Source: Cryptomeria japonica
Taxonomy: Eukaryota > Streptophyta > Pinopsida > Cupressales > Cupressaceae
NCBI RefSeq assembly: GCF_030272615.1
Contig: NC_081407.1
Span: 316,724,456-316,788,455, forward strand
Length of the DNA: 64,000 nucleotides
Reading direction: 5' to 3'
The position numbers and the translations under genes are program-made. The notes under the pieces are model-generated. The model was not told the DNA's origin. It ran no database searches and worked only from the letters and a program-made list of their open reading frames with translations. This document shows, piece after piece, positions 21,930-34,500 of the stretch; position 1 is the stretch's first letter; each line of letters begins with the position of its first letter.

Positions 21930-22781
21930 GCCAGTTTGTAATAGAGCTAAAAAACGAGCAATTCAGAAGACAATCCAATGTTTCATAAATTTGGATACAT
22001 AGATCTTGATGAAGAAGTAGTAAATAACACCACTAGAGACCTAGAACAAGATTATAAATTTGAAGAACTAATGAAAAAGTTATTGGAAAAACAAAAGGAA
22101 AAGTACATCCTAATGTTGGAAAATTCAAAAGCTAAATTGCTACAAGATTTTAATGTAAAAGTTTTGAAACAAGATGCAGGAACAAGTAACAATCAAAACA
22201 CTAATGAACTCAATAACGAGAATATAAGTCGATTAAATCATGAGGAAACAAGAGGGGATAGATCAAGAAAAGACCATGATGATGCAAGGAACCAAGATGA
22301 AACAAGAAGAGAGTGTGGTGACAAAAGAACCCGTGTTGATAATCATTTTTTAACTCTCACTCAAAAAATGCAAACCTTGCAACAATAAATACAGGATATG
22401 TAGAATGGAACAAGTTCTAAGAAATATTCATTGGAGGACATCTATCCATATCCTTTTGATGAGAATTTAAACATGATACCATTCCCACAACATTGTGAAA
22501 TCCCTAAATACGATAAATATGATGGGAAATATGATCCTCAGGATCACATTAGGGAATTGTGCACCATGATTATCGAGTTTGCACACAATAAAACTGACTT
22601 AATGCATCTATTTCCTAGAAGCTTAAGCAGACAATCAATGGAATGGTTCTCAAGACTACCATCTGGGATTAAATCTTTTGAAGAACTTGTGAACAAATTT
22701 ATCTCACAATATTCCTACAACATAAGGCATGAGATAACAATGCTAGATCTATGCAACATCAAGCAAAAGAATGGTGAACCT
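21930..22781 (+). pseudogene. gag: G2 gag, N-terminal half, cut by element D
   Basis: The first frame starts at about ATG 21,930, shifts near 21,980, and continues as a Lys/Glu/Asn-rich segment to a TAA at 22,386. A second part from 22,431 holds the gag domain: PYPFDENLNMIPFP, IPKYDKYDGKYDPQDHI, LFPRSLSRQSMEWFSRLP, FEELVNKFISQYSYN and LCNIKQKNGEP. This order is the retrotransposon gag domain of Ogre/Tat-type gypsy elements. The match ends abruptly at 22,781, where TGTTGGGTG begins. The missing C-terminal half is found at about 58,863 onwards, with no apparent loss of residues between the two, so they are read as one gene split by a 36-kb insertion. Confidence 0.8.
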
Positions 22782-23651
22782 TGTTGGGTGAATATTTTGT
22801 CACTAGCGTACCAATGACAAAATATATAATTCACACACAGATATGTTGAGAAATTAATCTCTCCTCTCAACAAGGGGAGGTTCCCTTTGAAATTTCTTCT
22901 GTAATTAACAAGAAACTAAAATCTGTGGGTAAGTTTTGGGCATATAACTCTCTTTTTTCAAAGTTTATGTATTCTTCCTCCACTTTGTTACAATTCTCTA
23001 TCATTTTTTATACTTAAATAAATGAACAAACTAAACTTACAATCAAGAAGCACAAAGTCTTTCTTGAATGTAATTCTAACTAAGCTAATGATTACAAATG
23101 ATAATAAATTTAAATTGCAGCTCAAAGTCTTCAAGTATAATTTCCCAATCCCTTAAAGCTACAAGTAATAGCAGCAATAGAAAGCCTATCACTAATCACT
23201 TAACATCATAAAATTTCCCAAATATGCAAATAGCACAAATTCTACTTATCACAATTGGAAAGCTCTCTTACTCACATAAACAATATCACCAATATCAAGG
23301 AATTAAAGAACATATAGAAGCACTGAACATAGGAACATTAACTCATATAAACAATCTTTGACACAACACAAAGCTTGAGATCATATGGAATTGTTTTCTT
23401 TATTTGCTTGATTGAATCTTCACAACAAAAAGCTCGAAGTCTTAGTTGAGAAAAAAATCCGACAAAGTCTTGCTTAGCATAATAAAAGATAAATATTTAC
23501 AAATGAGGCTCCTCTATATATAGGAGAGAAAAGGAGAAAAAGGTGGGCACAGTCGACTAATTCAAGTGTACAGTCCCACTTGACTACAACTACAACATAA
23601 AGGGAGCATGCAACTGCGAGAAAACTTATAGCATCTAAAAATGCAACTACA
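22782..23651 (-). mobile_element. LTR-like left end of element D
   Basis: Plus strand begins TGTTGGGTGAATATTTTG and ends near CTACA at 23,651, so it has TG...CA ends on either strand. A palindromic TATA box (CTATATATAG) lies at 23,512-23,522. No second copy is present in the window, so the LTR reading is inferred from the ends, the promoter and the position 47 bp after the ORF stop. Confidence 0.4.
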
Positions 23652-23698
23652 TTAAAAATGAATCTACATGAAAAACTAAGTGTGAAAAAGGGGACACT

Positions 23699-26600
23699 TT
23701 ATTCATCTTTCTCCTCCTCATTTGATTTAAATTCTTTAAATTTATCCAAGATGGATTTCATCTCAACTTCATCTGGCAGGGCGATGGAACTTGATATAGC
23801 ATTGATCCAGAATATAGCATCTCTAGTCTTCACATGCTGCTTCTTTCCATCCTTGAGAAAAGAGGCAAGCAACTCTAAACCAACCTGTACTTCAAGAAGC
23901 TTATCAAAAGCATTCAGAGTGAAATCTTGCTCTGTCCAATGTGAGATTAGAGAGTGGAATTCCTAGACGATGGTATCACTTGTGACCAATTGCTGATTAT
24001 CCTTACCATATAAGAAGCAAGGGATATTAGCTATTCTTGCCAAAATTTGATCAATATAATTATCACAACCCTTAATCTTACCTTCAAGATTTATGACCAT
24101 ATGCTTGATCAATTCATTTATGTATGCTGGTAGAGACAAAACTTGAACATACTTTCCTCTTGTTTCTAGCACTTTATTCTCTACAAGGAAATCAATGTTG
24201 AAGTCATCCATCTTTATCCACAACTGCAAGTACCTTTCATTCTCATCTATCTCTTGTGTGAAAGTTGTTTTTATTCCTTGTATTTGAATTTGCATGATTT
24301 CAAAGTCTTTCAACAACTTGATGGTTGAATCTAGGAGGAGGGAGCATTCGGATTTCAACCTTTCAATCCATTGATCCACCACTCGACCCTTAACCCCCAT
24401 TTGTTCCATTATTTTGAGTGCTTCTGTATCGATGGATGAAACAATTGGTTCTACCTATTGAGAGGTCTGAGTCACTTTGATCAAAACATTGGTTAGTTGC
24501 TCACACTTTTCCTTCAATTTCAACTTTTCAGCATGTTCTTCATCAAGTCTTCTAATGATAGCCTCATTCCCAGCTCTTTCATCCTGATTCACGCTCTCAT
24601 GAGTTTCTTCCCCAAGCTCGACAGTTTGAACTATATAATTTGTCAGTTGAATGTTCTCTTTGGTTTTACCTGCAGCTGGCACAATCACTTCGGGATATTT
24701 TCTTTTACTTATAGGATCAACCAGCACCCTTGATACTGTCTTTGGCTTCTTGGTCGCCTTTGCCTTCAAAGGAGATAACTATTCAAAGTCGAAGTCATCT
24801 GGTGAGACAAATTGCTTCTTCCTTTTTGGTGCCACTATATCCAACCAAGGAGGTAAGACTGATTGTATGGTTGGAGTAGTGACCTCCACTTGGGTAACTG
24901 AAGGCAAACTGGTAGGTGGCTGACTTGAAGATACTGTTGTTGTTGATGGTCCCACTTTTACCAAGGCCAATGTAGTAATAGGCATCATAGAAGTTGTCAC
25001 AACTAGAATTGTAGAAACTGCTACTGGTGGTGGCAGTGGCATAGAAGTTGGTAAGACATTAATTGTCCCAACTTTTGTATCTACTGGTGCCATTGATGTA
25101 ATAACAAAAGTTTTTGTTGCGGAAATGACAATTGTGCTCACAAGGGGTGGAGTTTCTGTCATGGTAGCAGAAGTAGGTAGATTTACTACCTGTTGCTCCA
25201 GAGTAACCTATTCCATGGCTTCATTAAAATCCAACATTGATGAATCAATCTTGGAAGTTGGAATGTCATCAAAGCTAGGAATGCTAGAAAGAGTAACAAA
25301 TTCTTCATTGCCCCCTTCTGGACCTTGTTCATCATCCAAATCAATATCTTCTCTCACTTCATCATGTTCTTGTACTTCTTCATCAGAATCAGAGTCAATA
25401 GAATGAATCTCAACATGAATAGGTGATGATGTCTAAGAGGTGGTTGGAGTAGAACTTTCTCCTTGTTCTTGTTCTTCTCCAGCATGAGGAATTTCTCCCT
25501 CTTCTTGTTCTTGTTCTTCTTCCTTGGTTTGATCGGGCCCTTGGGTTGATTCTTGTTGCATAGCTGCGGAGGAGGATTCCCCTTTCTTCGGCCCTTTAAC
25601 TGTGAATTTGAACTTTGGTGCCTTTCCCTTTGATTTTACTGGTGAAACTGGTGGTGGTGGTATCTGAGTATCTTATTTATTCTTGGTTCTTAACTCTGAA
25701 GTCTTCCCACTGGACCATCATTATCTTCCTCACCAGAGCTAGCAGGAACTGGTTTCATTCAGATTCCCTTTTTCAGTAGCCATTGGTTTGTATTAGCCAT
25801 AATAGGCGCAAAACTCTTTGAAATTAATTTTATTTCTTTCTTTGACCATTGAATTTGAGGTAGAGTATCATCAATTTTTCGCTCATAGTAGATAGGATCC
25901 ACTATATCATTTGTATCCTCCATGGTATCTGGAATCTTAGCCAAGTCCAAGTTCTCTATTTTCTATAATGTAAGACGACCATAGTCCATCCTTCATACAT
26001 CCTCATCACTTTTACAATCCACGCAAACATCCTCAAGCTTATGTACATGCACATATTATTTCATTCTCCATATTCTTGCCCTTGGGCATGCTAAGCACTG
26101 GATATTGGCCAATAGACTTAGGCCATTTGAGACCTATCTTATGAGAAGAAGCTTGTCTGGAATATACATGTACCAATTGATGACAAAGTTCCATGAGGAC
26201 AATCTTATCCAATGGGTATCAAGGCAACATGAATGGTTCACATGTGAAGCATCCAATGTGGATATATGTAAAAGTAGAAAATTGTAAGAACACACAACCA
26301 AAAGAAGACACCAATTCATATGATTCTTCTGAAATTATCTCCTTGTGCAGATTCTTGTTGAACAAACATCTCCACACTGCGAAGAAAGCATCATTGACCC
26401 TTTGGAAATGGGATCCCTGATCATTGATGGAACTTAACTGATCATAATAATGCCAAAGAGGTAACAACATTCTATCTCCTTTGGTAGATAGTCTTGGATA
26501 TTGCCTCATTGAGGCAACTACATAAACAAGATATGAATTCATATAAAATTTCAATGATGTTTTGACTTCCTTTAGCTGAATATAGAGAGCATCACTGATT

Positions 26601-27299
26601 TTCTCTCCCCAATCAATCTTGGTTGTCCCTTTTCTAATTTCCTTCATGTAGTAACACATCCACTCCTGGAAGTAGTGGGAATCTCTCAAACCTCTAACTC
26701 ATGTAAGCATTATAACCATGTCATTGTACTCTTCCCTGAAATCACTTTTATGAAAGTACTTGGTCCATCTGGTGATAGTTGAGTCACGCGGAGTAAATAA
26801 AAACATAGTGTTGATTATTTTCTTGCACTTATCTATGTGCTTCTCATAATATGCTTGTGCACTATCTATGGTTATATCAACTTCAACTTCCTTTATACCC
26901 TTGAAAAGATTATTGAAAAATACACTATCAAGTGTCATTACTAGATTCTCGTCAGCATGTTTCACTTGATGAGTGTTCGGGTCGAAGTGTTATGCCATAA
27001 CCAATACAAATTCTAGATCATGAGCCGCAACAAGAAAAGATGCATACTTGTGCAATTCTGACCTTATCAAACTAGTCATATGAGATGGAGCTTTCTTGCA
27101 TTTGTCTTCAAACTCCTTCATATCCACATGCCCAATTTCACTCTCTGATTTCCACCACATTAGAGTACACCAAGATTTCAGAGAACATATTCAAGTACTT
27201 ATCATACTTGTAGTTCATCTTTCTGTATACATGTTTTCTCAGTGATGGATCTATGTGATTGGGAGAGGCCTTTGATTTGCTTGCAGATGACTTGGACAT
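23699..27299 (-). pseudogene. Element D: novel ORF of about 1,200 codons
   Basis: Starts at ATG 27,299 (MSKSSASKSKASPNH) and ends at TAA 23,699. Residues 1 to about 400 are globular and helical, with KMNYKYDKYLNMFSEIL, ADENLVMTLDSVFFNNLF, FHKSDFREEYNDMVIML, RDSHYFQEWMCYYMKEI and STFTYIHIGCFTCEPFMLP. The middle (about 26,050-24,770) is rich in Pro/Thr/Ser/Lys. The C-terminal 350 residues are helical, including EQMGVKGRVVDQWIERLKSE and WTEQDFTLNAFDKLLEVQ. There are several frameshifts and stops, among them a TGA at about 26,219 where CGA would fit. Overall plan and size resemble ORF2 of element B, though similarity by eye is weak. I recognise no known domain. It could be a captured host gene or an element-specific protein. 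Confidence 0.5.
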
Positions 27300-27320
27300 T
27301 TACAAAGATTTTGTAGAGAA
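27198..27320. repeat. Copy 1 of a 123-bp direct repeat flanking element B
   Basis: CTTATCATACTTGTAGTTC to GTAGAGAA, directly before the B 5' LTR. It is repeated at 46,129-46,251 directly after the B 3' LTR with four mismatches. It includes the first 34 codons or so of the D ORF. Confidence 0.9.
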
Positions 27321-28964
27321 TGTTGGCATTTTTGTGGTTTATGCTGTGATTGTCATTGATGGACACACACTTGTATTGAGATCCCTTTTATATGTATGAG
27401 CTTATGCTCAACCGGTATTTGTTCCAACCGGTATGTTGTATACTAGTCTCTAGACTAGTGGCAATTTTGCAGAATGTGTTTCCCAGTTTGAAGTAGCATG
27501 TCGACCCCAAGTGGTTCACAGATCACAAGCGGTACGAGGGAGAAAAGCATCACAACACATTCTTACCAGTCTTCATTTTTGTCAAACCGGCAACTGGTAT
27601 TTTGTATGAACTGGTAATACTCTATGATGAGTTACCAACCAACATTTTGTGATGAGTTACCAATCCACCGATTGTTTGACGGTGCCGACACATTGATGGT
27701 GATTCCTGTGTCATGTTACTAAGTATGTCTAGGTTCATTGAACCTAGGAAATTGTAAAGAAATCCTATTGGACCGACATGAAATCAGATTCCTTTAAAAG
27801 GACATCATGTCTAGGGTTTTAGGTGGTTGCGAAAAGGGTTAATGTTGAGCTAGGGTTTAAGGTGGATGTTGAGTTGTTGTAAGAGCGATCTTATCTAAGA
27901 AGATCGAGTTGTAACTGAGAGAGAGATAGAGAAGACTGAAGTAATGCTGGAATGCATTAGCTGTGAGCAATACTGGATCTAACCAAGCAGTTTGTGCTAT
28001 TAGATAGATCAAACACTTGTTGATTACTCACATGTTTGACAAGTATGTAGCCCCTAACTGGGTAGGCCTCAAAGCCTTTGTAAAATCCTCTAACAAGGTG
28101 GTTCACACATGTGAATATAAAATCCTCTAACAAGGTAGTCTTTAATCGGACTTATCTCCTAACAGAGATTGAGATTCCTAATAGGATCTGTTCTAGTTGT
28201 TGGTGTAAATAATTATTCATCTTGGATATTATTACACTTACTTAAGTTTACCTAGAAAATGCATTTTCATAGTAGTTTGGGTATGAGACACTTGGGTGTT
28301 TGTGCCACATTGGGATAGTGTGTGTAGGAGAAATTCCACCTTTTATGGTGTTGATCTTGTTGTTACACTCCACATTCAGTGGGTGATCCACCTCAGCTGG
28401 ATTATTATATTGTCTCTCCTACCTACTCCTACCTACCCACACCTATTTCCTACCTACCCTTGTTTCTTATTGAGCCACATGTCATGTTTGTGTGCTCACA
28501 TATCCATATAACCTTTCCTATATAAGCAAGCTCATCTATATTGTATGTAATTGATATTATTGATCATTTTCTATTGATGAGAATACAGTTTATTCTTGTC
28601 CTATATTGTGTCTCTATTTTGTACATTTCATTGAGCTCTTGATCTTGGCAAAATCTCACACTGGTGAAGAACATTGTAAGACCTTAAACAGTCTGACCTT
28701 AACCGGTCTGGTTTCTATTTTTTAGATAGTGACTTGTGAGTTCCATCTCACTGTGGTTTTTCCCAGTTGGGTTTCCACGTCAAATATCTTTTGTTATGGT
28801 TGTATTACTTTTGTGGGTGAATGTTTTATTCGCATTTTGGTTTGCATGTGTGGTAACCGGTTTGACTGTCAGACTGCTTTATTGGTTTATCTTTAGACTG
28901 TGTAAGTCTTTTAGTGCAAAGATTTTTGGCATACTAATTCACCCCCCCCTCTTAGTATTCATCA
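27321..28964 (+). mobile_element. Element B 5' LTR
   Basis: TGTTGGCATTTTTGTGGTT to GTATTCATCA, 1644 bp including a 463-bp nested solo LTR. It has the AACCGGT and CTAACAAGGT motif array at 28,045-28,190 and the end block ATTCACCCCCCCCTCTTAG. The 3' LTR matches it closely outside the nested insertion. Confidence 0.85.
28198..28660. mobile_element. 463-bp solo LTR nested in the B 5' LTR
   Basis: TGTTGGTGTAAATAATTATT to AAATCTCACA, flanked by CTAGT (28,193-28,197) and CTGGT (28,661-28,665), a 5-bp duplication with one transition. The B 3' LTR has CTGTTCTGGTGAAG uninterrupted at the matching site. It contains a TATA box (CTATATAAG, 28,518-28,526) and no coding sequence. Confidence 0.85.
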
Positions 28965-28966
28965 AT

Positions 28967-28978
28967 TGGTATCAGAGC
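28967..28978 (+). other. Element B primer-binding site (initiator tRNA-Met type)
   Basis: TGGTATCAGAGC, a perfect match to the standard Ty1/copia primer site, two bases after the LTR end. Confidence 0.9.
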
Positions 28979-29014
28979 CAACCTTTCTATAAGTTTAACC
29001 ACTTGGAAAGAGAT

Positions 29015-30361
29015 ATGGGGGAATACACCTTAAGGGAACTTACTCAACGGCTCACTAAGTCTGAGCAAGCCTATGATGATCTTATGGTCAAATACAAGGC
29101 ATCTCAAGCAAAAAGAAGAGAATATGCAGAGAGACTGATGGAACTATCTGAAAGTAGTTCTGAAGATGAAGCTAACATGGAAGCCATGATTGCTGAAGTG
29201 AATAAGCTAGATGATTCAAACTCCAATCTGAGAAAGGAATTGGAGAGACTGACTATTCGATTTAGTCAAGAGCTTGAGAACCGGAGAAAAGCTGAAGATC
29301 GGATAAAGGATAGAGATCATGAGATCTCCAAGTTGAAACAAGAGATTAGTGCACTGACTGCTCACCTTCATGAGAGCAGAATGGAAAAGGAAGACATGCA
29401 AGGAGAACTAAACATAGCCATCACTGAAAATGCAAGTCTAATGGAGACAAATACTGCTATTTCCAAAGAACTCTTTGAGTCAAAGGAAATACTTGCTAAG
29501 TTTGGCAAAAGTACTGTCAAGCTAGAGCAAAAGCTTGAGTCATCTAGACCGGCAAAGAATACCAATGGTCTTGGTTTTTGTGGACACGAGGAAGGAGAAT
29601 CCTCAGGAACAAATGCTGAAGCATCAAAGAAGCAACCGACACTCAAAGGAAAAGGTAAGCAAAAATTCAAACCTGTTTGCTTTAACTGTCTTAAAGAAGG
29701 ACACACTGCCAATGTATATAGGAGCAAAGCCTACAATAATTTTCCTTATTTCATCAACAATGTACCTAGATTCAATAAGTTCAATGGTCATTGTTATGCA
29801 TGCAACAAGTTTGGGCATAGAGCATTTGAATGCAGGTCTGTAGTGGATAACACTGGAAGATATCCTCAGAGGACCCAAGGAACTGGTCCTGAATTTGAAT
29901 GCAGGTCTGTAGTGGATAACACTGGAAGATATCCTCAGAGGACCCAAGGAATTGGTCCTGAATCTTTTATGAATCGGAACCACAACCGGTTTAATGACTT
30001 CAATCATCAATCAAGAAGCAGTGGTCATCAAGCGGCAACTAGATGGAGAGAAATTTGTATGATCTGTCATGGTCATGGTCACACTGATACAACATGCAGA
30101 AGAAAGAATGGAAACATGTACAATGGACCTTGGAGAGCACCTGGACTTGTTTGCTATCACTGCAACAAACCGGGTCACATTGCAAGATTCTGCAAAAGCA
30201 GAAAAAGTATATCTGATGATATACCGGTCACTCAGGAAGGAGTAATAGATGTTGAAAAAGTTCAAGGAGACATGAAGAAAACATGGAAGAAGAAACCAAT
30301 ATTGTCAGAGGAGGAACCGGTTTCTGCACCTAGTATGGAAATATCAGAACTGACAAACTAA
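29015..30361 (+). CDS. gag: Element B Gag-like protein, coiled coil plus four zinc knuckles
   Basis: Intact 448-residue frame. I place the start at ATG 29,015 (MGEYTLRELTQRL) because it follows the primer site by 36 bp and matches the A homologue; the frame is also open upstream through the LTR end. Residues 1-185 are a heptad-like Glu/Lys coiled coil (KLKQEISALTAHLHESRMEK). Zinc knuckles follow: CFNCLKEGHTANVY has lost its last Cys, while CYACNKFGHRAFEC, CMICHGHGHTDTTC and CYHCNKPGHIARFC are complete. A 69-bp in-frame tandem duplication lies at 29,825-29,962. It would package element RNA. There is no capsid-like copia gag domain as in element C, so assembly may rely on the coiled coil or on a helper. 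The intact frame contrasts with the stops in ORF2. Confidence 0.85.
   Translation: MGEYTLRELTQRLTKSEQAYDDLMVKYKASQAKRREYAERLMELSESSSEDEANMEAMIAEVNKLDDSNSNLRKELERLTIRFSQELENRRKAEDRIKDRDHEISKLKQEISALTAHLHESRMEKEDMQGELNIAITENASLMETNTAISKELFESKEILAKFGKSTVKLEQKLESSRPAKNTNGLGFCGHEEGESSGTNAEASKKQPTLKGKGKQKFKPVCFNCLKEGHTANVYRSKAYNNFPYFINNVPRFNKFNGHCYACNKFGHRAFECRSVVDNTGRYPQRTQGTGPEFECRSVVDNTGRYPQRTQGIGPESFMNRNHNRFNDFNHQSRSSGHQAATRWREICMICHGHGHTDTTCRRKNGNMYNGPWRAPGLVCYHCNKPGHIARFCKSRKSISDDIPVTQEGVIDVEKVQGDMKKTWKKKPILSEEEPVSAPSMEISELTN
29825..29962 (+). repeat. 69-bp in-frame tandem duplication in element B gag
   Basis: Two copies (29,825-29,893 and 29,894-29,962) of a 23-residue unit, FECRSVVDNTGRYPQRTQG plus four residues, differing at one residue (T to I). 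It duplicates the end of the second zinc knuckle and its linker. Confidence 0.95.
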
Positions 30362-30804
30362 GCCTCAAAGGCTTAGGGTGAGCAAACGGCGAAATGCTTT
30401 CGAACCCTCGGTTGACACCGGTAAAAGACCTTAACCGGTATGTGATACCTATTGCTTGGCAGAAGACCAGAAATGGTAAAAAGGCAAATTAGGGTTTACG
30501 CCCTAATAGAGGAGCATTAATGACGATAGGTGAGAGACATGTATAAATGCATTTTTCAAATCATTTCTCACTATCTGGTTTCAAGCGAAGAAAAGTTTTC
30601 AAGTGCAGAGCAAAGAAAAGGTGATTTGAGCTTAGATTTCAAGAAATTGGATAACCTTGAAAGAGATTCAAATCTAGTTTGCAAGCGGTAGTGGAGAACA
30701 CAAAGTGGTGATTTGGCATCCGACGGAGAGTGAAGTGAAGCAGAATCAGGAAGCCCTAAATTCGCGTTTGAAAGGTATTTTTCATGTTCTTGAAATACTC
30801 TTCA
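30362..30804 (+). promoter_or_regulatory. Spacer between gag and ORF2 with a putative internal promoter
   Basis: A 440-bp non-coding stretch between gag and ORF2. TATAAAT at 30,542-30,548 (context CATGTATAAATGC) is followed by ATTTCTCACTATC and an A/G-rich stretch like a plant 5' UTR. Element A keeps a shorter version. An own promoter for ORF2 is inferred from layout only. Confidence 0.4.
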
Positions 30805-31556
30805 ATGGCTTCCGCATCTCATACCAGTTCAAGAACATCCATTGAATCAGAAAGTTTCATTCAGAGGAAGTCCAAATATAATGCTTTGTCACAAGTTCTA
30901 GCTGCAGTCATAGTCGAAGAAGGAATTTTCGATTATATTGATTACAAAATAGAAGACCTAGGGTCTTTAGCCATTCATACTCAGTTAGGTCTATTTTGCA
31001 TAAATGACAAAAGGATCAAACCAGAATTTAGTGTCATAGAGAAGAAGAAATTCCACAACGCGGTATATTTCCTGAAAGACTTCATAGAGGATCACATCAG
31101 GATCATCTTGAGCAGAGTCCATCGTGACAAGATGTACCTAGAGAGGACGTATGATATAACGCCTCAGGCAATTCATGCAGTCACCAGTTTCTGCAACATA
31201 GGGGAAGTGCTAGCCCTGAGAACGGTAAGCAAAACAGAAATGACCAAGCTCACCGGTTCGACAAGTGATTCACCAGGTATGACAGTTAACCCTATCAAGG
31301 ATGAACTGGTGAAATACGCCTGCATGGTGATAGGCTACAGAACATTCTCAGCCAGCAGGATTAATTCTGTATCTACTGCAGTGGTAAATGTCGCTTATCG
31401 GATGATTAAAGAGGATAAATCATTTGACATATGCACCGGTATGCAGAGGCAACTCCTATTAAATCTTAAGGCAATCAAAAAGGACAATTCACTGAGGTTT
31501 AAGTTTGGACAACTACTGGTAGGGTTGTTTTTCTATTTCCAAGGCTACTTTCCGAG
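30805..31556 (+). pseudogene. Element B ORF2, part 1 (N-terminal domain)
   Basis: Open for 250 codons from ATG 30,805 (MASASHTSSRTSIESESF), chosen over the ATG at 30,784 because D has a similar Ser-rich start. It is a helical region with FHNAVYFLKDFIEDHIRIIL, DITPQAIHAVTSFCNIGEVL and RFKFGQLLVGLFFYFQGYFP. The last segment is a hydrophobic stretch of about 18 residues, too mixed to call a membrane helix. Element L is inserted here; the 5-bp duplications CCGAG/CCGGG keep the frame, and the next part resumes at 40,820. I recognise no domain. Not protease, RT or integrase. Confidence 0.7.
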
Positions 31557-34500
31557 TGTAAGGACCGACATAATTTTAAAATAATGGAATTCACAATTTA
31601 TACACATAATCAAGAATAAATCATTGCCACGTGTTCAAATACACAAGGTTAGAGACAAGAAATTACATTTCAACATATAAAGTTAAATAACATAAGCTGA
31701 CAAGAAGATAAACATAAGGAAACATATACCTTTGCACTAAACCACAAGGTCAAATACAATGAATACATAATGTACAAATATGAAGACCACCCTAAGAGGA
31801 ACTCCCAACACATCTCTCCATCGAGCACATCATGGGCGAGAACATTGTCAGAGTGCATTTCCACCCTACCATGAAGTAGTTACACTTCCCCGGAATCTTT
31901 CGTGACATGAAAGATACCCAGCCCAACATGAGGAAGAATAACAATGTGATACTGAAAAGAGTAATGGAATTTGTGCAACACTAATGCAACAACATCATGG
32001 GTGCACAACATGTATGCAACATGCATAGCAGACGAAGCATCCATCCATGTATTTCCTATTTAATAGTTACTCACAAAAAAAATAGCCAATTATGTACACA
32101 AACATATATTTACACATTGAAATTCTATGATGTATACAAAGATTGCAAAAGAATACATGCACTTACAAGACACATAAGTGTAGACATAATCAAATAGGAG
32201 CAAGCATATTTGAATATCTAATTAAAGAAAAGGCATACTTTAATCAAACAATGAACCACAAGCTTTCACATTTGTATGAAGATAGGAGAAACAATCTTTG
32301 CTTAGCTATCTAAGATCATAACAAGATCTCAATTCATCCCAAATCACATTTATGTCTACAGGTAAACATAACTTGAATTTATCTCAAACTTAGAGAAAAT
32401 ACAAGAATTGAATGAACATATAAGTGAATTCAAGAGGATACAAGAACATCAATCCATTCATTCAACATTACCATAATTCGATTTTCTCAACTTTTAATAG
32501 ATATACAGGACAACAATCATTAGTCATAATGCCATAAAGAAGGTAAAGGGAATCTAATGCGTAAAAGGGTTTACACCCAAACTTCTTCAAGTTACGAGTT
32601 ACATAATATAATCTTAATGAGATCAACATCAATGGAATACAGGATAACATACTATTAATTCACATTCTTTTGCATGGTACTTGGTAACAAGATAGTATGA
32701 GAATACCTAAATAAGCCCGCATCCTAAAGAAAGAGGATGGTAGATGAGACACGCGATGATTCACTTACAGAGTTTCTTTAAGCGGTAGAAGTTGTCATAA
32801 GGGTACGAGTTATGATAACTTGGATTGTAAGGAAAATGACGACCAATTATTCAAAATACTAATATTCATGAATTCAATGATTATGAAGACACGACACGAA
32901 GGAAAAACTCATCATATTGTGCAGGTTTCTTAAAAAGAATGTAATTCTTCCTAGTTGTCAAGATACTTCCAAAATAACAGCCACAGTGAATGAAGTCAAG
33001 ATTGATGAAGATCATCTCTTCTTACATGCACGAAAGGAGAGTTTAGATCTAATAACAGAATTTGATCATAATGACTCAACTTGGAAAAGATACTTAGAAA
33101 TATTTATTGCCAGATTTACAAGTATCAATGGAAGAAGAAGTATGGTTGAATACAAAGAATGTCAGATGGTAATGAGGTGCAAAATACTATCTATAGAGTA
33201 CACTATTTCCCTTACTCATTATGTGGAAGAGGAAGAATCTAAGCAAGAAAACTGCAGATAAAGAGCTTTAGGAAACCAATTAAATGGACGAATTCTCTGA
33301 AATATGCATCATGAGGAGATCTCAAGTTACATATTAAGAAAGAGACAAGGTCCCTCAATCCTCAAGATGTGCATTCAGCCAAAGATTCTCTATGTAACGA
33401 AACAAGATTTTCAATATTAGAAAAAGGTTTACTTACTTGTAGCTGTGAAATCTATGAGTGCTAAATTGTATTGGTAAAACTAATAAAGAAGCAGAGATCA
33501 TACGGATTTATTATTAAGTATTGATACACCATATTTGGATGCAATGAAGGATAGATCTTTACCTCTCTTCCTGCTATGTTGTCGAGACATAGGCCACATT
33601 CTCTTTGGGAAGCTTAGTTAAGCAAGGGTTGATACCTCAACATGGGTGACTCTGATGCATCTCCCAAAATTTGTATCCTACATCTTCAATAGTTCTCAGG
33701 AATTGAGCTCTTTCTCTTATTGCTCGGTGTTCCCAAAACTAACTTCCTTCTAAGCATATCCTCTCGAGTGGTTTTGGTCTCAAAAAAAAAACACCCAGGG
33801 CTATCAATGCAATTAAACAAGGCTATTCATGTGTGTCTCATAAAGAAAGATCAATGCATATTATAGAGGTGTCGACCAAAAAAAATGGGCTCGTTCTAAG
33901 TTAAGAATCAATGCTAATTCAATTGCATGGCCTTCTGAATACTTGGATTTGGCGTTAATTAATTTTTTTACCCTCACCTTCCATTCTTCTCGCATGCTCC
34001 CTCATGAAATAAGGTATACATGCCGGTTCCTATTCATGCAAGAAATGAATAAATTTAAAACTAGTTTCCACTCATCGACCATATCTATATTTAGCTCTCC
34101 ATGGCATTTAGTAAATAAGTGACTTTTCCCAAAAGTCATTCGGTTCCTTAATTCTCAAATTTTTATATTATAAAATAAAATAAAATAAAAATGTTCACTT
34201 CACTTTACCTTTAAAAAGGTGTGCTTACCCAAGAAAAAAATAAAAATCTACGTGCCCTTTAACCCTTCCCTTTTCTTTAAGAAGAACCACTTTTAGTTCT
34301 ATTTAAATTTTTTTCTTTTTTTCTTTATAGCATGTTGCTTTATTTATAAAAAAAACCATGCATCATTTATCTAATAAAATAAAAATATCTCATTTATTTA
34401 AAAAAATAAATTAAAATAAATCTTCTTTACTAATAAGAAAATGAAATATTATCTTATAATAAATAAAGTAAACTTAAATTCATAATTTTTTTAAAGTTTT

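Noticed and set aside
31670-33261. Small ORFs in the L LTR that recur at 37,910-38,890 with the same residues
   Set aside because: They recur only because the LTR is duplicated; one ORF (32,917) is broken in the other copy.
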